DNA of 64,000 nt from Clostridium saccharoperbutylacetonicum N1-4(HMT). GTDB taxonomy: Bacteria > Bacillota > Clostridia > Clostridiales > Clostridiaceae. This document shows positions 53,742-63,121 of this stretch, one piece after another (within the stretch, counting starts at the first letter, position 1; every line of letters starts with the position of its first letter). The stretch is from assembly GCF_000340885.1 (NCBI RefSeq), contig NC_020291.1, positions 1,177,001 to 1,241,000 on the forward strand, read 5' to 3'. The translations under genes were made by a program, and so were the position numbers. The notes under the pieces are model-generated. The model was not told the DNA's origin and did not search any database. It saw nothing but the letters and a program-made list of their open reading frames with translations.

Positions 53742-53921
53742 ATTAACCCTCCAAATACTAATTATACATTATTTAATTTTATACAATTTCCTATATATTG
53801 CAACATTAGTTTGTTTTATACTGAGTATAGAATATAAAAAAATTGGGGAAATATTGAGTTTATATGAAGGATTAGACCTTAGTTTTGATTTTTTTATTTT
53901 AATATACTTGGAGGAACCTTT

Positions 53922-55295
53922 ATGGATTATAAAAGTGAGATTGTTGAATTAATAAAATCTTATGTTGATTTGAATTTTGATAATATAAAAAGTTTAATTG
54001 AAGTACCACCAAAACCAGAAATGGGAGATTATGCATTTCCATGCTTCCAATTATCAAAGGTTATGAAAAAGGTACCTAATATAATAGCAGAAGATCTAAA
54101 AAACAATATTGTGACAGAAGTTTTTGAGAAAATTGAAAATCTAGGATCATATCTAAATTTTTTTGTGGATAAGGGAGTATTTGCAGAAAATATAATTGAG
54201 AAGGTTTTAGAAGAAGGAGATGAATATGGGATATCAAATAGTGGAAATGAAAAAACAATATGTATCGAGTATTCTCAACTGTGCATAAAAAATTCTTTTC
54301 AGATAAGCAGCTTTTATACTAAAGTTATAGGTAATGCTTTAACTAGAATGTATAAGAAGCAAGGATATAATGTCATTGAAATATCTAATTCTGAGGCTTT
54401 TGGGACGGAATTTGATAAGTCTTTAGTAACTGAATTTCTAGTTGAAGAGGCAGTTAATAATAATAATATTAATCAGGTGATAAATGAATTAAGTGAAAAC
54501 GGAATTTTGGTAGAAAGTAATGGAGTTAAGGTTGTTAATCTTAAGAAATATAATATGCCACCATGTATAATTTTAAAAGATGATGGTACATTTACATATG
54601 CGCTTAGGGATATTGCAGCTGTAATTTATAGAAAGAAATATTATAATTTCGATAAATATATTTATGTAGTTGATAGTACGCAAGAATTATATTATAAACA
54701 AATATTTAAGGTGTTAGAGCTTGTAGGGTATGAATGGGCAAAAGATTGCATTTGTATTGGACTGGGATTAATTAAGTTTTCAGAGAGAAACCTATTTATG
54801 AGAGATTGGACAACTGTTTTGATGAAGGATATGTTTAAAGCTGAAGCATTAGTGTTTGCTTGTCTCAAAAATTTAAAAGAAAATAATGTTATTCTTGATT
54901 GGAATGAAATATTAGGATTTGATGGAGAAAATGGCCCGTATGTTCAAGCATCTTACGCTAGTTGGGGTAGTATTCTAATTAAAGGGGTTAAATGTACAGG
55001 GAAGGCTGATTATAAGAAATTATCGTCGAGTGAAGAATTTGAATTAGTGAAAAGAATAGGTAACTTTAATGAAATTATAACTTTAACAATAGAAAAATTA
55101 GAACCTTCAATTTTAACTAAATATATAATTGAAGTCGCTAAAAGATTAGAGAAATTTTATGATCCGTATTTTATGATGAATCTAGAAGATGAGACATTAA
55201 AAGTAGCTAGATTAAACCTAGTTAAAGCAGCTTTACAGGTTATAAAAAATGGATTAGAATTACTTGGAATTGGTACTTTAGAAAAAATATTATGA
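53922..55295 (+). CDS. Arginyl-tRNA synthetase paralogue with degenerate catalytic motifs
   Basis: 457 aa, about 100 shorter than ArgS. The whole architecture is recognisable: an N-terminal Add-1-like domain (EVPPKPEMGDYAFPCFQLS), LGSYLNFFVD, a Rossmann core and the anticodon-binding domain (FELVKRIGNFNE, KFYDPYF). The HIGH loop region reads YSQLCIKNSFQISSF (HIGH replaced by QISS). The LGDWGTQFGK helix region has decayed to AFGTEFDK. About 80 residues of the core are missing, and the KMSKS-equivalent loop reads KFSERNLF. The reading frame is intact with AGGAGG-type GGAGGAACC before the ATG, so it is not a simple pseudogene. It should not charge arginine; a regulatory or novel role is open. 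Confidence 0.88.
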   Translation: MDYKSEIVELIKSYVDLNFDNIKSLIEVPPKPEMGDYAFPCFQLSKVMKKVPNIIAEDLKNNIVTEVFEKIENLGSYLNFFVDKGVFAENIIEKVLEEGDEYGISNSGNEKTICIEYSQLCIKNSFQISSFYTKVIGNALTRMYKKQGYNVIEISNSEAFGTEFDKSLVTEFLVEEAVNNNNINQVINELSENGILVESNGVKVVNLKKYNMPPCIILKDDGTFTYALRDIAAVIYRKKYYNFDKYIYVVDSTQELYYKQIFKVLELVGYEWAKDCICIGLGLIKFSERNLFMRDWTTVLMKDMFKAEALVFACLKNLKENNVILDWNEILGFDGENGPYVQASYASWGSILIKGVKCTGKADYKKLSSSEEFELVKRIGNFNEIITLTIEKLEPSILTKYIIEVAKRLEKFYDPYFMMNLEDETLKVARLNLVKAALQVIKNGLELLGIGTLEKIL

Positions 55296-55468
55296 AATTT
55301 TTATGAAATGATGAAATAAATATATCGTTATATAAAGAAAAATTTTCTTTTATAAAGCATTTTAATATATAATTATTGGATATAATTTAGAAAGATATAA
55401 TTTTGCAAATAATTATATGATATAATTTAGGTACAACTAACGAATTATTTGAAGGGATTTGAAAGGAA

Positions 55469-56608
55469 TTGTTTTTTAATAATAATATTAAGTATAGAGA
55501 TATTTTAATATTTGCACTAATAGGTGTAATAGGATATAAGCTTATAGATAATTATGATTATTTTTTTAGCTTGTTAAAAAAGATAGTAACAATTATGACA
55601 CCTTTTATATATGCTTTGATTTGTGCGTATATATTAAATCCAGTAATAAGTTTTTTTGAGCGAAAATTAAAAGTTAAGAGAGCAATTTCAATAGCAATTA
55701 CTTATTTGATGATTGTTACTTTAGTTTTTATTATTTTATTTTTTACTATTCCAAGTATAATTGACAGCATACTCAATATAACAAAGGAAGTACCTAAGTA
55801 TGTAGAAATCATACAGAAATGGATTAATACAGCCTTACAAAATGAAAGAATAAAAATACTAATTGAGCAAGCAGGATTATTAGGAAAGTTACAGGAAATG
55901 TCTGGTCAAATAGGAAATATTGCAATTGTATTATTGCAAGGATTAGTTATGTATTTACTTTCTTTTACCTCTAATTTAGTGATTGTAATTTTTGGTTTTT
56001 TAATTTCAATTTATGTTATAGTTGATAAAGAAAGGCTTTTAAAGAATACTAGAAGAATTACATATATGATTTTTAAAGAAGAAAATGGGAATAGGATAAT
56101 AAATTTTGTTAGAACATATAATAAAATGGTCGGGTTTTATATTGGAATAAAAGCCGTAGATTCTTCAATTGTTGGTATTATAGCATTATTTGGATTATTA
56201 ATTGTTGGGGAACCATATGCACCTTTGATTGCGCTTATTGTAGGGATAACCAATATGATTCCTTATTTTGGTCCGCTTATGGGTGTTATTGTTGCGATGA
56301 CGGTTGCTATATTTGTTTCACCTATGAAGGCGTTTGTTGTTTTTGTTCTTTTGCTTTGTATTCAACAATTTGATGCATGGTTTCTTGAACCAAAACTTGT
56401 TGGGAAAAAGGTTGGGATTAGCCCTCTTGGAATTATTCTAGGAGTTACTATAGGTGGCGGTTTTTTAGGCCCTATAGGAATGTTATTAGGTTCTCCTACA
56501 ATGGCAACTATAAAAATATATTACGAAAAATTATTTTCTAAATTTAAAGATAGCAATCCTCGCCTTGTTAAAGAAGAAAATCTTGATGATACTAAAATTG
56601 GAAAATAG
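55469..56608 (+). CDS. AI-2E family (PerM-like) permease
   Basis: 379 aa with about eight hydrophobic segments, the AI-2E transporter/YdbI-type topology. The C-terminal signature region AVDSSIVGIIALFGLLIVG, GITNMIPYFGPLMG and LEPKLVGKKVGISPLGIILG is well preserved. Members export AI-2 or act as Na/H antiporters; the substrate is not predictable here. Start is the TTG at 55469, the only in-frame option before a stop at 55460; AAAGGA is very close and GAAGGGA 11 bases upstream is the better site. Three GATATAATTT repeats stand upstream (55379-55428). Confidence 0.9.
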   Translation: MFFNNNIKYRDILIFALIGVIGYKLIDNYDYFFSLLKKIVTIMTPFIYALICAYILNPVISFFERKLKVKRAISIAITYLMIVTLVFIILFFTIPSIIDSILNITKEVPKYVEIIQKWINTALQNERIKILIEQAGLLGKLQEMSGQIGNIAIVLLQGLVMYLLSFTSNLVIVIFGFLISIYVIVDKERLLKNTRRITYMIFKEENGNRIINFVRTYNKMVGFYIGIKAVDSSIVGIIALFGLLIVGEPYAPLIALIVGITNMIPYFGPLMGVIVAMTVAIFVSPMKAFVVFVLLLCIQQFDAWFLEPKLVGKKVGISPLGIILGVTIGGGFLGPIGMLLGSPTMATIKIYYEKLFSKFKDSNPRLVKEENLDDTKIGK

Positions 56609-56640
56609 ATATTTATTAAAAAATAATAAGGGAGATTTTT

Positions 56641-57177
56641 ATGGAAAATTTTTTTGAACTAGTTAGTAAACGGCAAAGTTGTAGAAAGTATTTAGATATA
56701 GCTGTTGAAAAAGAAAAGCTATTAAAATGCATTGAAGCAGCTCAAGCAGCACCATCAGCATGCAATAGTCAGCCATGGCACTTTATTGTTGTGAACAATA
56801 AAGAATTAGCGGCTAAAGTTGCACCTTGTCTTCAAGATAAGATTATGAATAAATTCACTACCCAATGTCAAGCATTTATTATTGTTATAGAAGAAAATGG
56901 AAATTTAACTTCACGTGCAGGTGCCTTAATGAAGCATCAAGATTATAGATCTATTGATTTGGGTATTGCAACGGAACACATATGCCTCGCAGCAACAGAG
57001 CAAGGACTTGGGACATGTATTTTAGGTTGGTTCAATGAAAAGGAGCTTAAAAAGCTTTTAAATGTTAATGCATTTAAAAGAATTAGATTAGTTATAGCTA
57101 TAGGATATCCAGAAGATGGTAGTGTACGGAAGAAAGTAAGAAAGAATATAGATGAAATTTCAACTTTTATAGAATAA
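56641..57177 (+). CDS. Nitroreductase-family flavoprotein
   Basis: 178 aa; an FMN-dependent NAD(P)H oxidoreductase of the nitroreductase fold. The FMN-binding motif RQSCRKYLD (about 10-18), AAPSACNSQPWHF and ATEHICLAATEQGLGTCILG are seen, followed by the YPED motif. Natural substrates are quinones or nitro compounds, not predictable. GGGAG precedes the ATG. It lies 32 bases after the permease gene, so the two may be co-transcribed, and ends at a terminator. Confidence 0.92.
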   Translation: MENFFELVSKRQSCRKYLDIAVEKEKLLKCIEAAQAAPSACNSQPWHFIVVNNKELAAKVAPCLQDKIMNKFTTQCQAFIIVIEENGNLTSRAGALMKHQDYRSIDLGIATEHICLAATEQGLGTCILGWFNEKELKKLLNVNAFKRIRLVIAIGYPEDGSVRKKVRKNIDEISTFIE

Positions 57178-57192
57178 GTAAATAAATTTTAA

Positions 57193-57231
57193 AGAACACT
57201 ATCAATAAAAAAGTAATTTGATAGTGTTTTA
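57193..57231 (+). terminator. Terminator after the nitroreductase gene
   Basis: AACACTATCAA pairs with TTGATAGTGTT around a 12-base loop, followed by TTAATT. Confidence 0.75.
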
Positions 57232-57351
57232 ATTATGTTATTTAAATTATTATAATATATTTTAACAAAAAAATATTTTTTATGGTTATTGTAAGCTTTT
57301 CCAGTAGAAAAAAATAAAGTATAATAGATAAGTAAAAAAGGATGTGAGATT

Positions 57352-58080
57352 ATGGCTAATGTAGGTGCTTTTTTTGATTTAGATGGAACCTTATACAGAG
57401 AAGGCTTAATAACAGAAGTATTCAAAAAGATGGTAAAGTATGAGATTATAGGTGAAGAAAGATGGTATAATGATGTAAGACCATACTTCACCAAATGGGA
57501 TAAAAGACAAGGGGATTATGATAATTATCTTTTAAAAATGATAGATATATATATTGAATCCGTTAAAGGCTTACAAAAATATCAAATGGATTATATAGCA
57601 AAAAAAGTTGTAGAACAAAAGGGTGATAGGGTATATACTTTTACAAGGGACAGAATTAAATGGCACCAGGCCAATGGTCACATTTTAATTATAATTTCTG
57701 GATCACCATCAGAACTTGTTAGTGAGATGGCTAAGAAATATGGATTTACGGATTATATTGGTGCAAAATATATTATAGATAAAGATAGTATATATACTGG
57801 AGAAGTAATTCCAATGTGGGATAGTAGAAGTAAAAAAAAGGCGATTAATGATTTTGCAATAAAATATGATATAGATTTAAATGAAAGTTATGCATATGGT
57901 GATACGGCAGGAGATTATACAATGTTTAAAAATGTAAAGCATCCTTATTGTATGAATCCAACTAAAGAACTTTTACAAAAGGTTATTAAAGATAGAGAAT
58001 TAATTAAAAAGATTAATGTTGTTGTTGAAAGGAAAGATGTAATATATAACTTAGACATCGAAGATATACAATTCTTATAG
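57352..58080 (+). CDS. HAD-IB family phosphatase
   Basis: 242 aa. HAD motif I is FDLDGTLYREG with Asp9 (nucleophile) and Asp11. Motif II is ILIIISGSPSELV with Ser. Motif III/IV is KKKAINDFA and YAYGDTAGDYTMF. This is the SerB-like IB subgroup (phosphoserine, phosphoethanolamine or sugar phosphate phosphatases); the substrate is not clear. GGATGTG precedes the ATG. The next gene starts 14 bases downstream, suggesting a two-gene unit. Confidence 0.9.
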   Translation: MANVGAFFDLDGTLYREGLITEVFKKMVKYEIIGEERWYNDVRPYFTKWDKRQGDYDNYLLKMIDIYIESVKGLQKYQMDYIAKKVVEQKGDRVYTFTRDRIKWHQANGHILIIISGSPSELVSEMAKKYGFTDYIGAKYIIDKDSIYTGEVIPMWDSRSKKKAINDFAIKYDIDLNESYAYGDTAGDYTMFKNVKHPYCMNPTKELLQKVIKDRELIKKINVVVERKDVIYNLDIEDIQFL

Positions 58081-58094
58081 GAAAGAGTGATACT

Positions 58095-58817
58095 GTGATT
58101 ATTCGTGAAAATAGAGTCAAGGTGGAAGAATATATAGATGAATATATTATGAAGTCTCAAAATAAGGAATATGGTCCTGAAGATGTTATATTCTTTGACC
58201 TTGAACATTATGTTTATAAAAAACCAAAGTGTATTGGGGTATTTGGAGCGTGTGAATATGATAAAAAAGCTAATAATATTCTAGTTACTCAATATATGAT
58301 TGAAGATAGAGATGAGGCAAAAGATATATTATATCTTGCTAAAGAATACTTTATGAAAATGAAAGAGAAAGGGAAAAAAGCGATAATCACTTTTTCAGGA
58401 AATAATGATTTTACAGTTATAAATTATCTTTTTAAAGAAAATGGCATATATTACAACTTTGATGAAGAATTTGATTCTGTTGATATTCAAAAAGAATATG
58501 AAAAGTTTAACAATTTATCTATCGGTCTTAAAAAATTAGAAAAGGTTTTTGGTATTTTTAGAGAAGGAGAAGTTATAAGTGGATCTAATTTAGCTAAAAC
58601 CTTTCATAAAGTCATGAAGGATAAAGGGTATTTTAAAAGAATGCCAGAAGAGAAAATAGAAAAAATCCTTTTATACAATGAACAAGATGTTATAAATTTA
58701 TATTATATATATGTTAATTGGAAAAAATATATCTTTAATAATAGTAATATTAAAGATACTCAATTTGAAGATGATCTTATGGACGTTGAAGTATTAGAAG
58801 ATGATTCTAATTTATAA
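58095..58817 (+). CDS. RNase H-like exonuclease (YprB family)
   Basis: 240 aa starting at GTG after AGGAAAGAG. The exonuclease fold carries Asp35 and Glu37 (IFFDLEHYV), SGNNDFTVINYLF with the middle Asp, and YNEQDVINLYYI with the last Asp, matching YprB RNase H-like nucleases. There is no helicase or tail domain. It probably degrades or trims RNA or DNA in the cytosol. It is linked to the HAD phosphatase gene by 14 bases and ends at a convergent terminator. Confidence 0.85.
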   Translation: MIIRENRVKVEEYIDEYIMKSQNKEYGPEDVIFFDLEHYVYKKPKCIGVFGACEYDKKANNILVTQYMIEDRDEAKDILYLAKEYFMKMKEKGKKAIITFSGNNDFTVINYLFKENGIYYNFDEEFDSVDIQKEYEKFNNLSIGLKKLEKVFGIFREGEVISGSNLAKTFHKVMKDKGYFKRMPEEKIEKILLYNEQDVINLYYIYVNWKKYIFNNSNIKDTQFEDDLMDVEVLEDDSNL

Positions 58818-58834
58818 AAAATTTATTATGTGAG

Positions 58835-58874
58835 AGCACTGGAAAATATAATTAATAATTTTTCAGTGCTTTTT
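58835..58874. terminator. Bidirectional terminator
   Basis: AGCACTGGAAAAT pairs with ATTTTTCAGTGCT, then TTTTTT. It overlaps the last codons of the minus-strand gene. Confidence 0.8.
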
Positions 58875-59747
58875 TGTTATTTTATAACCATCAGAGTAAA
58901 GAAGTATATTTCCATCTATATCCGTTCTATAGATTGTAATTTTATTCATATTTAAAAGGTTGATAGTACCTTCATATGGATGATTATAGATATTGTCTTT
59001 ACCTACTGAAATAACAGAAATCATCGGATTTACTTTCTTAAGAAAATTAGTACTGGTTGAAGTTGACGAACCGTGATGACCAATTTTAAGTACATTAGCA
59101 GTGATATTTTCATTATTATCAAGTATTTCTTTTTCAACTTCTTTTTGAGCGTCACCTGTAAAGAGAAATGATGTATTGCCATATTCGATTTTTATAACTG
59201 GAGAATAATTATTTAAGTCTTCATAAAAATCTTTAATAGGTGAAAAGACTGTAACTTTTGTATTGTGCCCCAAATCAATGGAATTTGTACCTTTTTTTAT
59301 TACATTAATCTTCAAATGTTTACTTTTTAATGTATCTAACATTTTTTCAAAGGTTTTTGTTGTAGATTGAATCTTAGGAGCATAAAATTCTAAAACACTG
59401 TAATCTTTTATTATCTTAGCCATATTTCCAATATGATCCTCATGAGGATGGGTTGCAATCACATAATCAAATTTATCTATATATAAACTTGATAAATAAT
59501 TAAAAAGTTTTTTTTCATCACTATTTGGACCAGAATCTATTAAAAGATTTTTGTTATTAACTTGAATAAGTATGCTATCTCCTTGTCCTACATCTATATA
59601 ATGAACTAACATAATATTTGGATCTGGCTTAAAAGGTTCATTTTCTTTAACTATAAAATAATTGTAGCCTAATTTAAAAGAGAAAAAGATTAAAATTATT
59701 AAAATAACTAATAAACTTTTATTTTTCAAATTAAAAATTTTGTTCAT
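58863..59747 (-). CDS. ComEC-like metallo-beta-lactamase-fold hydrolase
   Basis: 294 aa. An N-terminal hydrophobic anchor or signal (about 11-28) is followed by the metallo-beta-lactamase domain: HYIDVGQGDS, DSGPN, and the HxHxDH motif at His100, His102, Asp104, His105 (ATHPHEDHIG). FLFTGDAQ and KIGHHGSSTST complete the metal set. It matches the soluble C-terminal part of ComEC/Rec2, without the channel. Such stand-alone proteins may be secreted nucleases or phosphodiesterases; the function is unproven. Confidence 0.9.
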   Translation of the reverse strand: MNKIFNLKNKSLLVILIILIFFSFKLGYNYFIVKENEPFKPDPNIMLVHYIDVGQGDSILIQVNNKNLLIDSGPNSDEKKLFNYLSSLYIDKFDYVIATHPHEDHIGNMAKIIKDYSVLEFYAPKIQSTTKTFEKMLDTLKSKHLKINVIKKGTNSIDLGHNTKVTVFSPIKDFYEDLNNYSPVIKIEYGNTSFLFTGDAQKEVEKEILDNNENITANVLKIGHHGSSTSTSTNFLKKVNPMISVISVGKDNIYNHPYEGTINLLNMNKITIYRTDIDGNILLYSDGYKITKKH

Positions 59748-60055
59748 AGGTAATATTTTACTCCTTAGAATAATATTATATTAATTGATTGTGTCATAAA
59801 TAGAATGATTTTATACATGATAATTGCTTAATCTTAAGTTAATGCCAATTGATTAATAGAAAGAAGAATATAAAAGACGAATGAGTAGGATACTTTTTTT
59901 AATAAATATTCATAAAATGTTGATGGAATGTTTATAATTAGTAAAATATCAATATAATTGGGAAGAAGGCTTATTATGGCCAATTAAAATATAATTAATC
60001 TAAAAAATTCATATAAAGTAATCAGCATATATATGATAATTGCAAAAAAGTTAAG

Positions 60056-60083
60056 TTGAATATTGCAAATAATATGTTATAAT
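60056..60083 (+). promoter_or_regulatory. Promoter of the PEPCK/HPr-kinase-fold gene, with flanking inverted repeat
   Basis: TTGAAT (60056-60061), 16-base spacer, TATAAT (60078-60083). AATATTGCA (60059-60067) in the spacer region is inverted as TGCAATATT at 60114-60122 in the leader, a possible operator. The rest of the gene-free interval 59748-60155 shows no feature. Confidence 0.6.
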
Positions 60084-60155
60084 TAATTAAATATGCATTA
60101 AATAAAATAAAAATGCAATATTTGAGTTGGTAAAATTTCATATGGGGGCGAGGAA

Positions 60156-61910
60156 ATGAAAAAAGAATTTTCTATGAGTAATGATAAAGTAATGATAAAT
60201 TTTACAGCAAAATACTGTAATAGTTTTGAATCTATATTGGAAAGTGATGGATTCAGACGAATTTTAGAAGTTTATTTAAGAAGAACAAAAAAGAAAAATT
60301 CTTTAGTATATAGATATTTAAATCAGGCATTAGAAACTGATAGCCTTATAGATATTAGACGAGATTTAATAATGATAATAAAATATTTAACTGTTATGAC
60401 AGTTGAAGAAGTTGTGGAAATAAGTATAGCCTATTACAAGTTATTAGAAGACAGAGACAAATTCATAACATTTATAGAAGATTTATATTTATTTTGGAGG
60501 AGACTTGAAAGATATACTATAGTTCATAGATATAAGATACAACAAGGTCTTGCAGCGGTCAGCTTTACAGAAGCAAATGCTATTTTTTCTAATCTTATAT
60601 TAAAGTTATATAGAAAAATTGAAATGCATGTTGTTGGATATCAACCTAAAGTATATAGACAAATACCAGCAGGTGGGAATGCGTGTATTATGATTCATGA
60701 AATGGAATGGGTAAGGCCCGATGGTTATGAAGCATTAGAAGAAATTCCATTCATTGATCATATTTTACTCGAAACGCCATTTATTACTTATCCTAAAAAG
60801 AATACTAGAGATGGAATGTTTACTGAGATAAATTATAATCCATTAAAATATGCACAAATAAACAAAGAGCATTGGTTTTGTTATCCAGCTAAGATTGGTG
60901 GATTACTTACTTTTATTTATTTTCATAGGGATTTTATGGAACATGGAATAACGTTGTGTAATTTATTTGAGATGGCAAGAAGTGAAGAAACAAGAGGAAG
61001 AAAACCAGACATTATTTATGTTTTTGGAGCTAAAGATGATGATGATGAACTAAAAACTGTATTTTTTGATGATGCTCAAAATGATATAATGCTAGGATAT
61101 GTTAATCATTCAGAGAAAATTGATTATTTTGGATATATTAAAAAGATGACATTAACTCTTTATAATTTAATTATGATAAAACGTGGATACCTACCAATAC
61201 ATGGTTCAATGGTAAACATTGTATTAAAAAGTGGTGATGAAGCAAATGTCGTTATAATGGGAGATAGTGGAGCAGGAAAATCTGAAAGCTTGGAAGCTTT
61301 TAGAGGATTGAGTGAAGATTATATATCTGATATGACCATTATATTTGATGATATGGGTACCTTTAAACTAGAAGGGGATGTTATAGTAGGCTATGGGACT
61401 GAAATAGGGGCATTTGTTAGATTAGATGATTTAGATCAAGGATACGCTTTTAAAGAAATGGATAGAAGTATATTTATGAATCCTGATAAGGTTAATGCAA
61501 GACTGGTTGTGCCAGTAGCTTCTTATAAAGATATCACGAAAGGACATCCTGTTGACTTTTTCTTTTATGCAAATAATTATGATGAAGTTACAACTGGAGA
61601 AAAATATTTAAATTATTTTACAACACCTGAAGAAGCAATAAAAGTGTTTAAGGCTGGAGCAAGAATGGCAAAAGGAACAACTACAGAGAAGGGCTTAGTT
61701 GAATCATTTTTTGCAAATCCTTTTGGACCAGCTCAAAAACAAGCAGAAACTAATATAATAATAGAAAAATATTTTAATGCAATGTTTGAACAAGACAAAG
61801 TTAAAGTTGGTCAGATTAAAACTTGTTTAGGAGTAAAAGGACAAGAAAAAGATGGACCAAGAAATGCAGCTATTGAGCTATTTGATGAAATAAGAAAAAT
61901 GAAGAAATAA
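60156..61910 (+). CDS. PEP carboxykinase / HPr-kinase-superfamily ATP-binding protein
   Basis: 584 aa with GGGGGCGAGG before the ATG. The N-terminal third is helical and unknown (FRRILEVYLRRTKKKNS). The C-terminal two thirds hold a P-loop kinase fold: Walker A GDSGAGKSE at about residues 368-376, IIFDDMG (metal Asp pair) and FFFYANNYDEV. The loop is closer to HPr kinase/phosphorylase (GDSGVGKSE) than to ATP-PEPCK (GLSGTGKTT). Similar clostridial proteins are often labelled phosphoenolpyruvate carboxykinase, but the PEPCK metal/substrate motifs are not obvious. It could be a kinase with a protein or small-molecule substrate. Confidence 0.8.
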   Translation: MKKEFSMSNDKVMINFTAKYCNSFESILESDGFRRILEVYLRRTKKKNSLVYRYLNQALETDSLIDIRRDLIMIIKYLTVMTVEEVVEISIAYYKLLEDRDKFITFIEDLYLFWRRLERYTIVHRYKIQQGLAAVSFTEANAIFSNLILKLYRKIEMHVVGYQPKVYRQIPAGGNACIMIHEMEWVRPDGYEALEEIPFIDHILLETPFITYPKKNTRDGMFTEINYNPLKYAQINKEHWFCYPAKIGGLLTFIYFHRDFMEHGITLCNLFEMARSEETRGRKPDIIYVFGAKDDDDELKTVFFDDAQNDIMLGYVNHSEKIDYFGYIKKMTLTLYNLIMIKRGYLPIHGSMVNIVLKSGDEANVVIMGDSGAGKSESLEAFRGLSEDYISDMTIIFDDMGTFKLEGDVIVGYGTEIGAFVRLDDLDQGYAFKEMDRSIFMNPDKVNARLVVPVASYKDITKGHPVDFFFYANNYDEVTTGEKYLNYFTTPEEAIKVFKAGARMAKGTTTEKGLVESFFANPFGPAQKQAETNIIIEKYFNAMFEQDKVKVGQIKTCLGVKGQEKDGPRNAAIELFDEIRKMKK

Positions 61911-61916
61911 AATATA

Positions 61917-61953
61917 AAAAAAGATTAAGGATAAAAATTACCTTAATCTTTTC
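61917..61953. terminator. Bidirectional terminator
   Basis: AAAAGATTAAGG pairs with CCTTAATCTTTT around ATAAAAATTA, overlapping the 3' end of the minus-strand gene. Confidence 0.8.
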
Positions 61954-62704
61954 TTATTTTATCTTTTAAGACTTTTAAAAGATGATTTAGTGGCTTTGGT
62001 GAAAAATTTGAAAAGTTATGTCTTAAGTTCTTATTATTTAAATTAAATTTAAATTTGTTAATAATAGATTCAAAAGTTCTAATTTTATCTATAGTTCGAC
62101 CTTTTGATAAACCAAATAAGAATGGTGGTTTATCAAATAAAAAATTTACTGGTACAAATTGAAAACTATAAAATAATTTATCAAATTGCACTAAAGAAGC
62201 TATTGTTAAAGTAAAATCAATAATTAAATAAATAATAACGACTGAAATAAATATTTCACCTGATGATTTTGGTATAAGATCAATAATATTTTCAACAATA
62301 GGATGGATTATATAAATTATTAAAAGTTCTCCTATACCCCATAGTAATGAATATGGTAAACAAACTCTTCCATGGAGATTAAGAGGATCATCAGTATAAT
62401 CCCACCATTTTGTCTTGAAAGTTTTTTCTAAAAACATTCCGGTAAAATATTCTAAAACAGTTGTAAAAACAGATGCTAATAAAAATAATAAGATTATATT
62501 ATCTTTATAGCCATCAAAAAAAGTCACAAGTGATACAACACCAAATCCATATATTGGACAAAAAGGGCCGTATAAAAATCCTCTATTAACAAATCTTCGT
62601 TCATTTTTAAAATAATATAAAACCTCAAGGCACCAGCCAGCAAAAGAATAAACTACAAAATAATATATTAGATTGTAGAGGTTAAAATTTAACATTGTGT
62701 GCAA
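61943..62704 (-). CDS. ABC-type CmpB/DUF1113-like membrane protein
   Basis: 253 aa with about five hydrophobic segments. The family signature is FAGWCLEVLYYFKNERRFVN followed by RGFLYGPFCPIYGFG, then WWDYTDDPLNLHGRVCL. These are annotated as putative ABC transporter permeases (CmpB) of unknown substrate. The start is the TTG at 62704: GGGAGGG lies 10 bases before it, whereas the ATG at 62695 would be 19 away. No ATPase partner is adjacent. Confidence 0.85.
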   Translation of the reverse strand: MHTMLNFNLYNLIYYFVVYSFAGWCLEVLYYFKNERRFVNRGFLYGPFCPIYGFGVVSLVTFFDGYKDNIILLFLLASVFTTVLEYFTGMFLEKTFKTKWWDYTDDPLNLHGRVCLPYSLLWGIGELLIIYIIHPIVENIIDLIPKSSGEIFISVVIIYLIIDFTLTIASLVQFDKLFYSFQFVPVNFLFDKPPFLFGLSKGRTIDKIRTFESIINKFKFNLNNKNLRHNFSNFSPKPLNHLLKVLKDKIRKD

Positions 62705-62847
62705 GGATATACTTCCCTCCCATAAATATAATCTGCGTTATTAATTTATTATATTATATATCAAAAATTAATGGAATAACATTAATTTTACATTAAAAAT
62801 TTCTTATTAAATAATTAAAGAATTCTTAATGTAAAAAAATTGATATA

Positions 62848-63045
62848 TTAATAAACTCTCTCTTTAGCAAAAAAGGAAATAGAATATATACTAGCAAGAC
62901 CAACTAAACAATAAATAATTCTTGATAATGCTGAAAAGCTTCCAAAAAGAAAGTCAACTAAATTAAATTGAAAAAAGCCAATTAGTCCCCAATTTATGCC
63001 ACCAATAATAATTAAAATAAGTGAAATAGCATTTAATATTTTCAT
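62848..63045 (-). CDS. DUF378 small membrane protein
   Basis: 65 aa with two hydrophobic helices (about 6-26 and 40-60). The N-terminal NAISLILIIIGGINWGLIGFF and GSFSALSRIIYCLVGLASIYSI match DUF378, small membrane proteins of unknown function widespread in Firmicutes. AAGGAGTG precedes the ATG. It stands between the CmpB-like gene and the Lrp-family gene, all on the minus strand. Confidence 0.9.
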   Translation of the reverse strand: MKILNAISLILIIIGGINWGLIGFFQFNLVDFLFGSFSALSRIIYCLVGLASIYSISFFAKERVY

Positions 63046-63121
63046 AAAAACACACTCCTTTATGTAGTACTAATATTAGTATCCATAAAAAATATATTTT
63101 TATTCATAAATTACGCAATTT

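Noticed and set aside
53742..53921. Possible T-box leader before the ArgS-like gene
   Set aside because: No AGGGTGGNACCGCG-like T-box sequence, specifier hairpin or terminator is visible.
57189..57494. Minus-strand 101-aa ORF
   Set aside because: Crosses a terminator and the promoter and start of the HAD gene; composition is that of antisense AT-rich sequence.
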